Under the pieces are notes generated by a model that was not told where the DNA came from, did not search any database, and saw only the letters and a program-made list of their open reading frames with translations. From Fimivicinus intestinavium (GTDB lineage Bacteria; Bacillota; Clostridia; Oscillospirales; Acutalibacteraceae), in assembly GCA_018715765.1 (NCBI GenBank), contig DVKY01000054.1, positions 1 to 51,792 of the forward strand: DNA of 51,792 nt, given 5' to 3'. Shown piece by piece: positions 49,831 to 51,792 of the stretch. Every line of letters starts with the position of its first letter. The stretch's first letter is position 1. Made by a program: the position numbers and the translations under genes.

Positions 49831-49859
49831 TTTACATAAATCAATATTCATGGTATAAT
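49831..49859 (+). promoter_or_regulatory. promoter of the EIIC gene
   Basis: TTTACA (49831-49836) and TATAAT (49854-49859), 17-base spacer, about 44 bases before the start codon. Confidence 0.75.
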
Positions 49860-49902
49860 TTTCAAAATGCATTTTGCGGATTGCAATGAGAGGAGAAGGA
49901 AA

Positions 49903-51336
49903 ATGAGAAACGAAGTGATGAATCTAAAGCGGCATGTTTACCGAGCCACCGGTATCTCCCTGCTGATTTTGCTGTTTGGCGCGCTGGGAGCCGGCTTTTT
50001 GTTTGTGGTGGGCAATCTGTTCGGCGTGCAGATTTTAAAGCCGGGCAGCGCGATCTCCGAGATGCTGTGGCACCTGTTCTTCTGGGCGACGGATTTTTTC
50101 TTTGTCGCCTTTGTGCTGGTGCTTTCCTACCTGATCGCGGGGCTGCCGGCGGTTGCGCCGGCGCTGACGCTGAGCGTCCTGTTTTCCCATTTTGCAGGGC
50201 AATATAATGGCGGCAGTTTTTCCGTGCCGCTTTACAGCAACTTCTTCACCGTGCCCAGCCATGGAGGCGGGGGCGTTAACATCGGCTACCTCGGCTACCT
50301 GGTGATGGCGCTGCTGCTCGGCTATCTGATCAAATACCTGTTCATCCTGTGGGAGCGCGTTAAGGCCGCCCTGGGCCCGAAGCTCGACCGCCCCATTGCG
50401 GCCCTTGCCAAAAAGATTAAGCCCCTTGGGCAGCTGGATGGCGTGGCGGTGCTCAGCCTGCTGGATTTGATCGTCTATGTGCTGATTATGCCGATCGTGG
50501 CGGCGGTGGTCACCTATCTTGCGGTAAACTATCTCATCGCCGTGCCCTTCCATGCGCTGGCAGATGCGCTGGGGCCGGTGCTGGAGCGCGCCTGGGGCGT
50601 TTCGCCCGCGCTCGGCGGGCTGATGATGGGCGCTATGGTCGGGTTTGACACCATCGGCCCGGTTTCCGCCTCGGCCTTTGCTGTGGCGGCGGATGCCGCA
50701 GCCGCAGGCAACACGGCGCTGATGACCTCCTTCGGCCTGTGCTTCGCCGCGACGGGTTGGATCCCGCTGTTTGCCTGGTTGCTCCACCTCCTCACCAAAA
50801 AGGGCCCGCATTTTGATGGGGACGATGCAAACCTTGCCATGTCCGGCCCGATCAACGCCTTGTTTGATAACATGAAGCTCACCGTGATCTTCTCCGCGCC
50901 CTATGCCTGCCGCGACCCCTTCCGCGTGGTTCCGTGCTACATGCTCACCTGCTCGCTCACCGGGCTGCTCAGCGGCGCTGCAGGGCTTGCCAACACGCTC
51001 TATACTGCGCCGGAGAAGCTGGCGCTCTTTGCGCGGGGGGATTGGTACACCTCCTTCCTCCAGCCGATGCGCTCCATCTCCCACACGCCGCGCGGGATTT
51101 TGATGCCGGTGATCGTGGGCGCGTGCGCCATCCTGGGCGGGGCGGTGCTGCTGCTGTGGAAAACACGGGCCATGCGCCGCCAGAAGGCCAGGGGAACCTA
51201 TGTGGAGGTAAACGGCGATATCGCGGCCGAGGTTTTCCGGCTGGCCAAGCGCTGGAATGAAAAGCAGGGGCAAAAGGCCCCCGCCGCTATGCCGGAGGGG
51301 GAAGCAGAGCAGGCGGAGGCTGAGGTGGAAGGATAA
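49903..51336 (+). CDS. orphan fructose-type PTS EIIC membrane protein
   Basis: 477-residue membrane protein resembling the EIIC domain of fructose-family phosphotransferase systems: about nine hydrophobic segments, the loop FAGQYNGGSFSVPLYSNFF, and GGLMMGAMVGFDTIGPVSASAF, close to the conserved GPVNKAA region of FruA-type EIIC. No EIIA or EIIB domain is fused or adjacent; the C-terminal tail of about 60 residues is charged and disordered (KQGQKAPAAMPEGEAEQAEA). AGGAGAAGG precedes the ATG at 49903. It may work with EIIAB proteins encoded elsewhere or be a PTS-independent carrier or sensor. Confidence 0.82.
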   Translation: MRNEVMNLKRHVYRATGISLLILLFGALGAGFLFVVGNLFGVQILKPGSAISEMLWHLFFWATDFFFVAFVLVLSYLIAGLPAVAPALTLSVLFSHFAGQYNGGSFSVPLYSNFFTVPSHGGGGVNIGYLGYLVMALLLGYLIKYLFILWERVKAALGPKLDRPIAALAKKIKPLGQLDGVAVLSLLDLIVYVLIMPIVAAVVTYLAVNYLIAVPFHALADALGPVLERAWGVSPALGGLMMGAMVGFDTIGPVSASAFAVAADAAAAGNTALMTSFGLCFAATGWIPLFAWLLHLLTKKGPHFDGDDANLAMSGPINALFDNMKLTVIFSAPYACRDPFRVVPCYMLTCSLTGLLSGAAGLANTLYTAPEKLALFARGDWYTSFLQPMRSISHTPRGILMPVIVGACAILGGAVLLLWKTRAMRRQKARGTYVEVNGDIAAEVFRLAKRWNEKQGQKAPAAMPEGEAEQAEAEVEG

Positions 51337-51646
51337 AGCCCGAAAGAAAACCTCCTGAAAAAAGCATCGCCCGGCAGCATGCAGGAGCACGCTGCCGGGC
51401 GGGATTGTTTTGCGGGCTACGCAGCTGATTGCTTTTTAGGGGCTTTGGGTATTTCACCATTGCGAGGATGAGCCCAATCATCGCCGCGAGTGTGAAGAGG
51501 AAAAAGATGCTGTTGCACACCGTTGCCTCCCAGCTCCAGGGCGACCGAGCGGCACTGACGCTAACCCCAAAATAATAATCATGCACTCTGGCGTAAATCT
51601 GCGGCACGATACTGCCTGATGCGAGCAGCAAAAGCTTGGGCCACAA
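51287..51646 (-). CDS. small membrane protein of unknown function, uncertain 3' end
   Basis: 119-residue frame starting at TTG 51646 behind AGAGGT. It has a hydrophobic start, a short loop (IYARVHDYYFGVSVSAARSP) and a second hydrophobic helix (about 46-65). After about residue 75 the sequence turns Pro- and Arg-rich, runs through the terminator of the EIIC gene and overlaps that gene's 3' end by 50 bases, so the tail is probably not a conserved part. It starts 12 bases after the stop of the preceding small membrane gene. I do not recognise the family. Confidence 0.5.
   Translation of the reverse strand: MWPKLLLLASGSIVPQIYARVHDYYFGVSVSAARSPWSWEATVCNSIFFLFTLAAMIGLILAMVKYPKPLKSNQLRSPQNNPARQRAPACCRAMLFSGGFLSGFILPPQPPPALLPPPA
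51369..51411 (+). terminator. terminator after the EIIC gene
   Basis: GCCCGGCAGC (51369-51378) and GCTGCCGGGC (51391-51400) form a perfect 10-base stem followed by GGGATTGTTTT. Confidence 0.75.
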
Positions 51647-51658
51647 TGCGACCTCTTT

Positions 51659-51792
51659 TCAATAAAAGAGGAGCGATACAAGCGCAAGCGCGCAAGTGGA
51701 AACGTAGGAGAACAATACAAAAAACAGGTTCTGATCCGTGGTGAAATAATCCCCGATGCCGAGCACACCTTCCAGCAGGCGGTATGCGCTCG
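51659..51792 (-). CDS. C-terminal end of a membrane protein, cut by the window edge
   Basis: The last 43 codons of a minus-strand gene are visible, ending at TGA 51659-51661. The frame reads SAYRLLEGVLGIGDYFTT, then a hydrophobic helix (NLFFVLFSYVSTCALALVSL) and a short LFY end. It is in the same phase as the small membrane gene that follows. Too little is visible to name it. Confidence 0.5.
   Translation of the reverse strand, partial: SAYRLLEGVLGIGDYFTTDQNLFFVLFSYVSTCALALVSLLFY

Noticed and set aside
50035..51390. 451-codon minus-strand frame
   Set aside because: It is antisense to the EIIC gene and very rich in Arg, Gln, His and Gly, with no ribosome site or family signature.

Overview
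The window reads as a chromosomal segment of a Gram-positive, gut-type member of the class Clostridia. Pointers are strong AAGGAGG ribosome binding sites, many GTG and TTG starts, sigma-A-type promoters, LytS/YesN-type sensor-regulator pairs, a DUF4474-type secreted protein, a feoA-feoA-feoB set followed by a Cys-rich FeoB-associated peptide, and several glycan-degrading enzymes. I cannot name the genus. I found no tRNA, rRNA, CRISPR array, integrase or insertion sequence.

Bases 17-12441 (all minus strand) form one long sugar-uptake locus. In order of transcription it holds an AraC-type response regulator, a short histidine kinase, a degenerate RbsA-like ATPase and a degenerate RbsC-like permease. 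These are followed by an intact ribose-type ABC transporter (binding lipoprotein, ATPase, permease), a metallo-beta-lactamase-fold hydrolase and a GH3 glycosidase with reversed domain order. The kinase has almost no extracytoplasmic part. The pseudo-transporter is translationally coupled to it and has lost its ATP-binding residues. My leading hypothesis is that the pseudo-transporter is a sensory subunit of the two-component system. A 285-bp structured element with 18-bp terminal inverted repeats lies between the binding-protein and ATPase genes.

Bases 12700-22330 are mostly housekeeping: a CPBP protease, tadA and an Mrp-type Fe-S ATPase; the ferrous-iron uptake cluster with two candidate metal-regulator boxes; then a TtcA-like tRNA thiolase divergent from a cysteine desulfurase and cysteine synthase. 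Bases 22400-25040 carry nanK, nanE and nanA for sialic acid breakdown, with no transporter in view. Next come a secreted DUF4474-like protein behind a terminator-like leader hairpin, and a two-domain glycosyltransferase/CDP-glycerol transferase.

Bases 29400-39700 are a glycan-use island. It holds a GH29 alpha-L-fucosidase, a GntR regulator with a PH-domain membrane protein, a GH30 glycosidase, an AraC regulator, a GPH-type sugar transporter with a helical C-terminal extension of about 290 residues, and an unclassified six-hairpin-type glycosidase. With the sialic acid genes this suggests a forager of host or plant glycans.

Bases 39700-40160 are a repeat-rich spacer. Bases 40167-51336 carry an FtsX-type ABC exporter with a large coiled coil, a cell-wall operon (FHA protein, FtsW/RodA, penicillin-binding protein), a branched-chain aminotransferase and an orphan fructose-type PTS EIIC. 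Two small membrane proteins lie at the right edge, one of them cut by the end of the window.
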